A stretch of 64,000 nucleotides of DNA from the NCBI GenBank assembly GCA_025765615.1, contig JAIVFJ010000168.1, positions 1 through 64,000 of the forward strand. The letters are read 5' to 3'. The stretch's first letter is position 1, and the number at the start of each line of letters is the position of its first letter. A program made the translations under genes and the position numbers. Positions 39,385 through 50,057 of this stretch are shown one piece after another. This DNA is from Zopfochytrium polystomum (Eukaryota; Chytridiomycota; Chytridiomycetes; Chytridiales; Chytridiaceae). Below the pieces are notes generated by a model. It was not told the DNA's origin, ran no database searches, and was given only the letters and a program-made list of their open reading frames with translations.

Positions 39385-41641
39385 CTACAGCTTCGTCCCC
39401 GGGTCAGCAGCCTGCTGGCTCGACCACCCCGTCCACACCGCCTCCAGCCCGCGCCGCGACCCGTCGCTCCCGTCCCTCCCGTCTCCCGCCGCCACCCCCA
39501 TCGCACCTCCGGCACCGCCGCCGCCCCCCACCGGCGGGGCCGAAGCGCGCGAGGACCGCGTCAGCACCGGCGGATGCGGTAGCCCGTCCTTGGCGCCTTG
39601 TTGCTGCAGGTGAGGCGGTGGTGGATGAGGCGGGCTCGGATGGTGCGGATGCCCCTGCGGAGAGGCCGCCCCCGCCGCTGCCGCGGCACCGACAAGAGCC
39701 GTCACGGCGCCCTGCATCCCGCGAACTTGCTGCTTCAGCCCCGCGATCTCCCGCACGATCACCGTGATGTCGGAGGCGGACGCCGCCGGAGAATGCCCAG
39801 CCTGCGCCGATGGCGGCGGGGGCCGACGGCCGCGGAGAAATGCCGGCCGCCGCGGCCGCATATGCTGCTGCGTCCTGCGGCGGCGGCGCTGTATGGGTGC
39901 CGCCCGCACTCGACTGCATCCGCGCCTCCATGACGTGCAGCGCGGCCTGGACGCGTTGCTCTTGCGCCTCTGCAAGCGCCTGGCAACCGGCGACCGCGGC
40001 GCGGAGAGAGTCCATCTCTGCGCGGAGGGTGTGGAAAGCTTCCGGCGGCATCTGCATATGCGCCGTCGTCGGCGGCCGCGGTGGCAGCTCTGCCGCTGGG
40101 CCCGCGGGCCGCGACGTCGGGGTTGTGGCCGAATCGCTGTTCTTGCTGCTGTTGCTGTTGCTGTTGTTGTTGTTGCTGCTGCATGGCGTACTGCTGCCGC
40201 AAGCCGGCCACCTCGTCGTTGAGGAGCATCAGGTCCTGGCGGAAGCCGTCCCGCTCGATGGCCATGGCGATGCGGTCCTCCTCGACTTGCTGCTGCAGCC
40301 GCGACAGCTCATCCCGGGTTGCCGAAAGCACTGTTGCTTGCTCCTCGTAGCGGAGGAGGAACGGGCTGATGAGCTTCAAAAACAAAGGAGCAAGGGATGA
40401 CGTCAGTGGAAGGAGTGGCTAAATGTAAGGCCGAGCGGCTTGGGGCTCTAACCTCGTAAGGGCACTGGGACAAGTGGCCGTTCCCAAGCAGACCGCGGGC
40501 GCCCGTCCAGCTGCACCCAAAGCGCGCGTGCCGGCAGGGCACTTCGAGTTCGAGACAGTCTTGCGCGAGGTGCGCTTGCATCGCTGACGCGGCCAGTTCT
40601 TCGCCGCAAAGCGCGCACGTTTCCTCTACAGATTCATCCGCCTCGGCCGTCGCCATCTAAAAGTCACCGTTAGGGTGATCCCCAAGGGAGAGGAATCAGG
40701 GGAGAGAATGGGATGGACTGCAAACTTGCCTCAGATCTACGAGATGCGGCGCCTGCGGCTGATTCTGTCGAGGATGAGGACGACGATGACGACGATGACG
40801 AAGACGAGGAAGAACGCACCCGCCGGTGCGTCGCCTGCGTTGCGCCAGCGTCCGTAACGGGAGCGCCAGGCTCTTCAGTGTCCATGGCCGCGAGCGAGTG
40901 CGAATCCATGTGGCGCTGCAGATAGCCGAGGCGGCCGGTCCAATCGCAGATCGACGCTCCGAAAGAGTTGTTGTCGTCGTCGTCCGCGGGAGAGCCCGGC
41001 GGCGACGAGTACCGAGTCCTCTGTCGCTTCTGCGACAACGGCGACGACGACGCGGCGGCGACGGCTGTCGGATGGTCAGCGGGCGCGGCGGCGACGGGCA
41101 GGCGGCAGCGGACAGGCAGGTCGTGGACGAGATCGGCGACGAGGCGCGGGGCGGGGCGCAGCTCGCGGATGGGTATGCGGTCGATGGGGCAGAGGGCGGA
41201 CGACCGGCGGGCGGTGGCGATGCAGGCGCTGCAGAAGGAGTGGCGGCAGGGGTGGGCGTAGACGGGGTCTGCAAAGGGGAGTAGGCAGATCGCGCAGAGG
41301 AGGTTGGGATCCGGCGAGCCGGCGAAGCAGACGTCGGCGTAAGGGTGCAGCAGGTCGGCTTGCGGGCGTAGCCGATCGGGGGCGCGGCCTATCAAGGTGC
41401 TGCCGTCGAGCGGGGGTGCCGAGCTGCTGCTTCTGCTGATGTTGCTGTTGCTCGCGTGCTGGTGTTGCAGACTGTGAGGGTGAGGGTGGTGGTTGTGACG
41501 AGTGTGATGATGGTAGTGGTCGAGGCCGTCAGCGCGCCGCGGCGGCAGAGGCAGAGGCGGTGGTGGTGGAGGTAAGTAGTGGAAATGCGCTGAAGAAGCG
41601 GACGCCGCCTCCGTCGCCGCTGGCGATGACGACGAGTTCAT
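39385..41641 (-). CDS. RING and TRAF-type zinc-finger protein with coiled coil (apparent frame breaks)
   Basis: Probable E3 ubiquitin ligase. Exons are 40730-41641, 40453-40656 and 39385-40373. Exon 1 carries a His/Pro-rich leader, then a RING of C3HC4 type: CAICLLPFADPVYAHPCRHSFC-x2-C, later ALCPIDR. A TRAF-type zinc finger spans CALCGEEL ... HLAQDCLELEVPCRHARFGC and ends SQCPYE. Exon 3 begins a coiled coil (LLRYEEQATVLSATRDELSRL, then NDEVAGLRQQY), then poly-Gln. Intron 1 (40657-40729) has a GC donor. After the Gln run the coding-like sequence changes frame near 40150 (to FHTLRAEMDSLRAAVAGCQAL) and again near 39790 (to ITVIVREIAGLKQQVRGMQG), so the C-terminal half is assembled by inference. 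No MATH/TRAF-C domain is seen. Confidence 0.8.
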
Positions 41642-43660
41642 TCCACGTCCATGTCAATCGTGTCTGTCTCCAAGCCTATCTGCAACTCCCTCCAGTCATG
41701 TGACAGCACTGAGAAGCCGAGAGCCCGCAATACTGCTAGTGCTACTGATACTACTGCACATGCCATTCGTTCACTACCAGCCAGCCCTCCACCACCGTTG
41801 CCCTTCCTCTCGTAAGTGCTTCTCCTTCTCCTCCTAATCCTCTTCCTCCTCCAAGCACAACAGTGGCAATCCACAAACCATTTGTCCATTACAAGGCGAG
41901 CAGCGACTAACCTATCCATCCACCAACCCTGTCATTCATATTGGGCAAAATTGCTGCCCCTTAATAATAATCGAGCCCCATCGAGCTTTTCCGGCTGATA
42001 GCAGCTCGAGGAGGTGGTGTGTTTAGTTGGAGGTCGGCGCCAACCGACGCCTCGTGCGGCCAAATCAGGAGGTTGGCCAAATTGCTTGTGCGCAACTTTG
42101 TAAGAGCAAAGAAGTGCACTGACAGCGCGGTCGTCCGAGACATTCAAAAAAGCCCACCCAAGATGACCCCATGACCGGCAATTGCCAGAATTAGCAAAGT
42201 TTTTGGCGGGATCAATCAATCATCCAACCACGACACTGGAGTGAACAAATAAAAAGTTGTATGGGCAACGAAGAAATGTCAAATGTAAGCGAGAGAATCT
42301 CTTGAAGGCTTGCAAGAAGTGGGCTGTTGATGAAACCTCGCTAACTGAAAAATTTCAAAGCTAATATGGAAGCATTTGATCCCGATCTTACTGCCATCGC
42401 TTGCAGATTGAACAAGACCAATTGCAGCAAAGTACTCTATATCCACATCGATTCAAACTGGTAAGTTTTGGCAGCCTGCGATAGCATTGGCTTGGTTGGG
42501 CAGCATCTGATAAACACTGCTCATGGATTTGACAATTAGGCTTCGTATCGAAATGACGGAATCGCAGAAGCATCACAACTGCTCCTCGTAGTAGTAGTTT
42601 GCATGGAGAAACCCAGCAGTTGTCGCCATGGATATTCAAAGTCAGTAGGGGCGCCCATTGCTTCAAACGTCCTTCCATCCTTAGGCCCGCGGATTTCCGA
42701 TCTTCCGCTCATCTTCTCCATCCTCTTGCTTTACCACACAGGCCCAGATTTTATCGATCCGATGTCGAAAAGGGATCCAAAACAGTGGACTACCAACATA
42801 GTGCATTCCTGCCGGAGCATCAATCTTAATTATAGGATTTAAGCACCCTGTTTTCCTCGTCGTCGACTGCTGGGCAATGACGTGGTCAATCGCCCAGCTC
42901 GTCCTCGGCTTCCAGCAGTTTGACCCGGTTCTCAACCATCTTCAACCGCACAGGCGGCGCTCCGCTCCGTCCCGACGCTCTCCGCCTTCACGGCCCTCGG
43001 CAGGCCTACCAAAGTCCGACACCGTGACGGCGCCGCCCCTGTCGATCAGAAGTTTGGATTCACAACAAAAGATTAATGGTAACTTATCCCGCATTTCTCG
43101 AAAAACTACAATCACTTACATGGAACTGACATCTAAAAATAAGGGGTTTGGATGGCTCTTAGTTGAGTGAGTACACGCAATTTAAGGAGATCGACTGCAA
43201 CTAACTGAAACATGTTTCTACCGAGGTGAACGAACTAGACCGAGAGGGCATCATTGACTTCATTAATTAACCCTCTTCAAATTTGGTGCGGATAAGCGAA
43301 GAGTTCACTCACGTGAACAGACTTTTGAGGAGGTTGGCCTGTGCTGTTGCTTTTATGTTGAGAGTTAGGGCGAAGGACACGAAGAGGTCGCTGGCCAAGG
43401 CAAACAGTCAGTTTAAAGCCGTTTTGGTGGCTATAGAAAATTGGCACGAAGAGATACGGTTCAGTTTGCGCAGTAAGGTTCAAGCATTGAACCTACCAAA
43501 ACACTTGGCACGCAACACATTTGTGTGGCTGGCGTCCACGGCATGATCAGACCACAAAAAGAAAGGGAAGGCAGGGCTGCAACGGCTAGTCTCGCTCTCT
43601 CTGTCGCTCTGCTAGGGGGCCGGCGCGGGAAGTCCATTGGGTGTTTCAAGTATGATGAAA
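41642..43660. other. 2-kb spacer with coding-like scraps
   Basis: No complete gene is supported. On the minus strand, about 42890-43060 shows relic-like coding ending KMVENRVKLLEAEDELGD before TGA. On the plus strand, 42366 starts MEAFDPDLTAIACRLNK and could splice at 42462, but it meets a stop soon after. An 87-codon plus-strand frame (43283-43546: VNRLLRRLACAVAFMLRV) is not recognised. The divergent promoters of the RING and HMG-CoA reductase genes must lie at the two ends. Confidence 0.4.
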
Positions 43661-43666
43661 GAGAGA

Positions 43667-43726
<60 letters not shown>
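43661..43726. repeat. (GA)n microsatellite
   Basis: A run of GA dinucleotides with few interruptions, about 420 bp upstream of the HMG-CoA reductase start. A (GT)n run follows at 43839-43873. Both lie in the presumed 5' region of that gene. Confidence 0.9.
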
Positions 43727-43837
43727 AGAGAGGGTAGCTATGGGCTGACCCCGCGTTTTTCGCAATTTTGTTTCGCACATTTGGGCGAGAAAAAAACAAA
43801 CAAGAGATCAATTGCGGATCGAATGATGCCACGACAT

Positions 43838-43838
<1 letters not shown>

Positions 43839-43873
<35 letters not shown>
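43839..43873. repeat. (GT)n microsatellite
   Basis: About 17 GT units upstream of the HMG-CoA reductase gene, followed by a short (CTGT)n stretch. Confidence 0.9.
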
Positions 43874-43874
<1 letters not shown>

Positions 43875-44144
43875 TCTGTCTGTCTGTCGCCCACTTTCAA
43901 ACTCAGCACCCACAGAGTGGGAAATGGAAATAATCGATCGCGGAAAGGAAAGGCAGATGCACCGACAGAGAGAAAATTCTCTCACTCACTCACTCTCTGC
44001 TCTCTCTCTCTCTCTCTCTCGCTCTTTCTGGCAAAAACTCAGCCGGTCTCGCAAAGACGCCGCTGTTAGAGAGGGGAGGAGGACGACGACGACGAGGAAC
44101 GAGCGCAACACCACCTACCGCAACCCTCCACCACCAGCAGCGCC

Positions 44145-46424
44145 ATGGCAACCTCCGCTGCCGCCGTGTCGGCGGCTTCTGCTGCAGCGGCAGCGACCAA
44201 CAGCAACAGTAAGCGCTAGCAGCAGCAGGAGCATCGGAGTCAAGCCGACTCATCCTCCTGCGACACGAACGCCAGCCGCCGCCTCCTCAACCGCAGGGCA
44301 CTGGGCGTCGCCTGCCCTGGCGGCCGTCGCGCGTCTCGCGTCCCTCCACCCGATGGAAGTCATCGGCTTCTGCCTCTTTATCACAGGCGCATGCTACTTT
44401 TCCCTCGTCCACACCCTCTCGTCCACCGCCTCCTCCTGCGTCGCCTTCGTCCACCCGCGGCGGCCTCCTCTCCAACGCCGCGACCAGCTTCTTCGTCAAG
44501 CAAACCACGCCGTCCGCCGTCTCGGTGTCGCCGGACCGCGTCGCCTCGTTCCCCTACGAGAACCTGCCCCTCGCCGCGATCACGGCCGACCGCCGCCTCG
44601 TGCTCAAACAGGTCGTCGTCGACGCCCCGCAGTTTGCCACCGCCATCCCGCCACAGGGCGTCCTCACCAGGTCTATCCTCGCCGCCGCCGCGGAGCTGGA
44701 TGACGCGGTCAGGAGGCTGGAGGAGGGCGCGTTTGGGAGAGTGTGCGCGAGGATTGGCGGGGAGGATGGGTTGGGCGACGGAGAGGAGGATGACGGATGC
44801 TTTGCGGTGTCGCCCTGTCGCGCTGTGGAGTGCCGACTCAGACGGTGCGAACGGCGCTGCGAGGCTAGGACAGCAGAAGAGGAATACGCTGCAGAGGCTG
44901 GCGGCGGCATCGGCGGGTCGCCTCGACGCCGTGCAGTCCCGCATCCTGCAAGACCCCAACCCGCGCGCCACAGTCGCCGCCGCGCTCGCCGCCGCTGCCG
45001 CCGCCGGTCAGAATTCGGCGACGGCATCTCTCCTCGTCCACGCCGCCTTTGGCGGCCAGCTCCGCCTCTCGGACACTTTTGCCCCCGCCGCCGGTGCCCC
45101 CGCATCATCACCCCAGCAGCCCCCGCATCAGCAGCAACAGCAGCAACAACAACAGTCGGTCGTGTCCGTCCGCGGATCGACGTCGCTCGTGTTTTCGTAC
45201 CTGCTGGACGTGACGGACCCGGCGAGCCGCGCGGCGGCGGACGCGTGGATGGCGGCGGTCGACGCGGTGCGCACGCCGACGCTGTACCCGCAGTACCACG
45301 CGGCGGCGCACGACGCCGGCGGCGTGACGACGTGGACGCAGATTGTGTGGACCGTTAACCAGTACCTCGAGGTGAGTTTGAGGTGGCTGTGAGATGTGTG
45401 TGTGGGTTGTTGAATGGACTCGTGCCTAGGTAGCGTTCTCGTTCGTTCGTCGTCCGGACGCTTCAGCTGCACTGCTGTCTCTCTGTCGCTTTCTTTCTTC
45501 TTCTCCCCATGTCTTCTTCCTTGCTGCTTGCTTGCTGCTGCTCTGCTGCTCACGCCACCTCCTTAAAAAATTCAAAACCAAAAAAAACCAAAAAAACAAA
45601 AACACAACGAAAACAAAAAAACACGAAAAACAAAAAAAATTTTCACACGCAAATGCTGAACCACCACTGAACCACCAACACTCACAAATCAATCAATCAA
45701 TCAATCAACTCAGACGTCCAGCAGCACGGACCTCCTCGTGTTTGCCATCAGTTTCTGCCTCATGCACGCCACCTTCATCACGCTCTTCCTCAACATGCGC
45801 AAGGTCGGCTCGCGATTCACCCTCGGTAAGTGAATTATGGGTGGTGATTGGCGAGTGAAATACTCCCGACACTCACACACATCACTCACACATACAGGCT
45901 TTGCCGTCCTCGTCAACGGCACCTTCGCCGTCGTCGTCGCCCTGCTGATCTCGGTGCGCACGAACCGCATCATGAACTTTATCCAGCTCTGGTCGGTATA
46001 CATTTCATTCCTTTCTGCCTCTTCTTTTCTTTCATTTTATTCCCCCTTACTAACAAAACCCACACTCGAAACACACACACAACACACACATACACACAAC
46101 AACAACAACAAACAGTGAAGCCCTCCCATTCCTCGTCGTCACCATCGGCTTTGAAAAGCCCTACGTCCTCACCCAAGCCATCGTCGAGTCGCCCGGCGAC
46201 GTGTCCGAAAAAGTTCGCGCCGGCGTCCTCCGCGTCGGCCCCCCGCTCATCATGGACTACTGCGTCGAGGTCGCCGTCCTCTTCCTCGGTGGCCTGTCCG
46301 GCATCAGCGGCGGCCTACAGGAGTTTAGCCTCATCGCCGCAATCATCCTCGCGTTCGACGGCATCTTTTTGTTTACAATGTTTTTGTCAGTGCTGTCGCT
46401 GAAGCTTGAGGTGAGAGAAGGGGG

Positions 46425-46464
<40 letters not shown>

Positions 46465-47543
46465 GCGAAGCGGAGTTGACGTTGGAATCCCCTCTCACCC
46501 CTCAACAGCTCAAGAACATTAGAGAAGGCACCGTTTCTGCATCGGCGTCGTCCACCGGCAAGACGGGTCCACGGCCGCCCCACAGCGGGAAACCCGCAAA
46601 GTTGGGCCTGGGGACGGAGGCGGGCGGCGCCGCGTCGGACCTGGAGAGCAGGATCTCGTCAAAGGCAAAGCTTGCGCTGGTAAGAGGCGTGAGGACGCCC
46701 CCATTTCTTTCTGACCACTCGCGTCTAACCGCGCCCCTAAGATTCTTGCACTCCTCGCAATCCACGCGCTGAACGCGACCACCGCCGTGGTCGACACGAG
46801 CCACGCGCACATTGACGTCGCCAGCGTCGCCTACGCACCCATCTTTGACGCCGTGAAAGCCAACGCGACGAACTTTGCCGGCGGCCCGGCGACCACCATC
46901 GTCGAGGTCGCCGTGCCGCGCGTGTTGTACCCCGCGAGGTGAGAGAAAAGCGAAGAATATATCGGGACTGTAACTCACAACTCATTGCCCACCGCGCGCG
47001 CATCCCCAGATTCGACGTCGACGAAAGCGAGATGGACGCCCCCGCGCCGTTCCTCCAGCAGATCGCGGACTTTTCGGGTGGCTCCCTGGCCCCGTTCTTT
47101 TTCGTCGTCCTCGCCGCCGCCGTCTCGGTCGTCCGGTGGCTCAGCGGGAGTACCCCCGCCGCGCAGTCGCTCGAGACCATGACGCCCTCCGCCGCTGTTG
47201 CCGCCGCTGCCGCGACCACCATCACCACCACCACCACGACAACCACAAGGGCGGTGACCGCCGCTCCTACCTGCCGCCGCACCGGTGCCGGTCAAGACCG
47301 CGCCTGCGCCGACCGCGGTGGCGCCGCGGGCAGTTGGAGACGACGGCGGTGCGGGCCGCAGCCGCGGCCGCTGGCCGAGTGCGCCGAGCTGCTGAAGGCC
47401 GGCGCGCCCGAGCTGCTGTCGGACGACGAGGTGCTGGCCCTGGTCGCGGCGGGTAAGGTCGCGCCGTACGCGCTGGAAAAGGCGTTGAAGGACTGCACGC
47501 GCGCGGTGCTGGTGCGGAGGAAGGTCGTTTGTGAGTATATCTG

Positions 47544-47574
<31 letters not shown>

Positions 47575-49014
47575 AACAAGCCAATGAGAAAATCCGACTG
47601 ACCCCAAAAACTCAAAAAATCTAAAAAAAAAAAAAAGCCCGCACCGTCGACTTTGACCTCGCCTCGAGCCCGCTCCCCGTCCACCACTTTGACTACACCA
47701 AAGTCCTCGGCGTCTGCTGCGAAAACGTGATCGGCTACCTCCCACTCCCCGTCGGCCTCGCCGGGCCCTTGCTCGTCGACGGCAAAGAGTACCAGATCCC
47801 CATGGCCACCACCGAGGGCTGTCTCGTCGCCTCGACCGCGCGCGGGTGCAAGGCCATCACGGCCGGCGGCGGCGCGCGCACCGTCCTGACAAAGGACGGG
47901 ATGACGAGGGGACCGGTCGTTGCGTTCCCGTCGGTGGTGAGGGCGGATGAGTGTAGACGGTGGATTGCCGGGGACTGGGTGGGAGACGGTGAGGGCGAGC
48001 GTTTGATGCGACGAGCAGGTTTGCGAGGTTGTTGGATGTCAAGGTTGCGTTGGCGGGGAGGCTGGTGTATTTGAGGTTTCGGACGGTCACGGGCGATGCG
48101 ATGGGGATGAATATGATTTCGAAGGGGACGGAGAAGGCGCTGGCTGGTGAGGGATTTTGTTGTGGGGTGTGTGCGTTGCTTTTCCCAACTCAACCTTTTA
48201 CCCTCCTTTCCTTCGCTCTCCTCTATCAGTTCTCCAAGAAGCCTTCCCGGACATGCAAATCATCGCCATCAGCGGCAACTACTGCACCGACAAGAAGCCC
48301 GCCGCCATCAACTGGATAGAAGGCCGCGGCAAATCCGTCGTCGCCGAAGCCGTCATCCCCGCGGCCGTCGTCCGCTCCGTCCTCAAAACGACCGTCGCAG
48401 ACCTCGTCACCCTCAACGTCACAAAAAACCTCGTCGGCTCCGCCATGGCTGGGTCCGTCGGCGGATTCAACGCCCACGCCGCGAATATCCTCACCGCGGT
48501 GTACCTCGCGACGGGACAGGACCCGGCGCAGAACGTCGAGGCGAGTCAGTGTATTACGCTGATGGAGGCTGTTAAGAGGGCGCCGCCCGCGGGCGGCGAT
48601 GACGACGAGGGGGAAGAAATGGAGGAGGAAGAGGACTTGTACATCTCGTGCACCATGCCCTGCATCGAGGTCGGCACCGTCGGCGGCGGTACCGCGCTGC
48701 CCGCACAGGCCGCCTGCCTCGACCTCCTCGGCGTCCGCGGCGCGAACGCGGGGGAACCCGGTGAGAACGCGCGGCGCCTGGCCAGGACCATCGTCGCGGC
48801 GGTCCTCGCGGGCGAGCTGTCGCTGTGCGCCGCGCTCGCCGCGGGGCACCTTGTAAAGAGCCATATGGCGCATAACAGGGCTGTCGGGCAGACGACGCCC
48901 GCGGCGGCGGCGGCGGCGGGGGTGGCGAAGAGGGATGCGGAGCCGGCGGCGACGGTGGCGATCCCGCCCGCGGCGGAGAAGGCGCCGGTGCTTGGGAGCT
49001 GTATTAGCTGCTGA
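44145..49014 (+). CDS. HMG1: HMG-CoA reductase with sterol-sensing domain (three frame breaks)
   Basis: ER-membrane enzyme that reduces HMG-CoA to mevalonate for sterol synthesis. Ten exons: 44145-44208, 44297-45371, 45714-45825, 45898-45991, 46116-46410, 46509-46679, 46742-46938, 47010-47530, 47638-48146, 48230-49014. The membrane part starts [19 protein letters not shown]; the sterol-sensing domain runs from [20 protein letters not shown] through [16 protein letters not shown] to [20 protein letters not shown]. The linker is Thr/Arg-rich. Catalytic motifs are all present: [61 protein letters not shown] and the late His in SHMAHNR. Three single-base frame changes occur: about 44450-44465, about 44770-44850 (both exon 2) and about 48000 (exon 9, inside the catalytic domain). 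Sterol regulation through the SSD is known for the family. Confidence 0.93.
46428..46461. repeat. (GT)n microsatellite in an HMG-CoA reductase intron
   Basis: About 17 GT units just after the GTGAGA donor of the intron following exon 5. Confidence 0.88.
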
Positions 49015-49444
49015 GGTGACCCTCCCGCTCCCCGCCCTTCCAACGCGCTCAGAAGGCCGGAACCAACTCGGACTGTTCATTCACCCCCCTTTTCTCCTCA
49101 CACACCCAATTTTCTCTTTTTTCTTCGTTTTTGATTCCCAAAAACTCGCACTCGCGCTCCAACGAACCCGCTCTGGGCCGCAGTCGGCTCGCTGATTTCA
49201 TTGTATCTGCTCGTTTATTTTTCCTCTTTCCCCACCCCTTTGGACATCTTTCTGTGTTACAAGCTGGTTGATGCGCAAGCGGGTCGAAGAGAAGAGACTC
49301 TAAAATAAAAAATTACGCACATTGGAACGATGGTTGAGTTGGGTACAGTAACAAGGGGAAAGAAGGCTGTTTGTCTGACGATTTGCAAGCATCAGCTTTT
49401 TCAACCTCTAAAAAACCTCTCCCAGCCACCACACAAAAAAAAAA
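49015..49444. other. intergenic between HMG-CoA reductase and H+-ATPase
   Basis: C/T-rich, same-strand spacer. It should hold the terminator of the upstream gene and the ATPase promoter. A short A run (49435-49444) directly precedes the ATG. No other feature. Confidence 0.6.
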
Positions 49445-50020
49445 ATGCCTCCCACTGGCGAACAACCGAACACAGCCAGCGGCCATCGCGATCCGCCGCC
49501 CGACCATGAAGACGCCGCCGTCATCGTCAGCGGTGATGCTGCTGCCGCAGGAGACGGTAGCACCGCCATCCACGCGCTGCTCAAGGACCTCCTTGACGAA
49601 CAGGCACGGCGCGGACCTGAGCACCGCTCCACGCGGCGCGGACGACAGCGGCGACGGCATCGTGCCGACGGCGACGACAACGACGACGACGAAGACGACC
49701 ACACCAGCGACGAAACGCTCCGCACCGCCGGCGGCGGCGGCTCGGACAGCGCGCCCGGCGGAGGCAGCGACGGGCCGAAGCGCGGCGGTCACCGCCGGCG
49801 CCGCCGCGGCCCCCCCGTCGTCGACCCCGCGCTCCTGCGCACCGACCACGCCGCGGGACTCGCCGCGCCCGACGTCGAGGCGCGGCGCCGCCGGTTCGGG
49901 AGGAAGCATCGAGGGGGAGAGGGCAAACCTCGCGATGCGGTTCCTGGGGTTTTTCGTGGGGCCGATTCAGTTTGTAATGATTGTGAGTTTGTTGTTGTGG
50001 GGGCTGCTTTGTTTGTCCTT

Positions 50021-50057
<37 letters not shown>

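Noticed and set aside
42366..42600. Frame MEAFDPDLTAIACRLNK with a splice before LRIEMTES as another family copy
   Set aside because: The intron position is suggestive, but the residues do not align beyond LRI and a stop follows; too weak to call.
43637..44069. Frames made of Arg-Glu and Cys-Val repeats
   Set aside because: They are translations of the GA and GT microsatellites.
44391..45392. Alternative separate gene inside HMG-CoA reductase exon 2
   Set aside because: Its second half continues smoothly into the sterol-sensing exons; it is the same gene after a one-base frame break.
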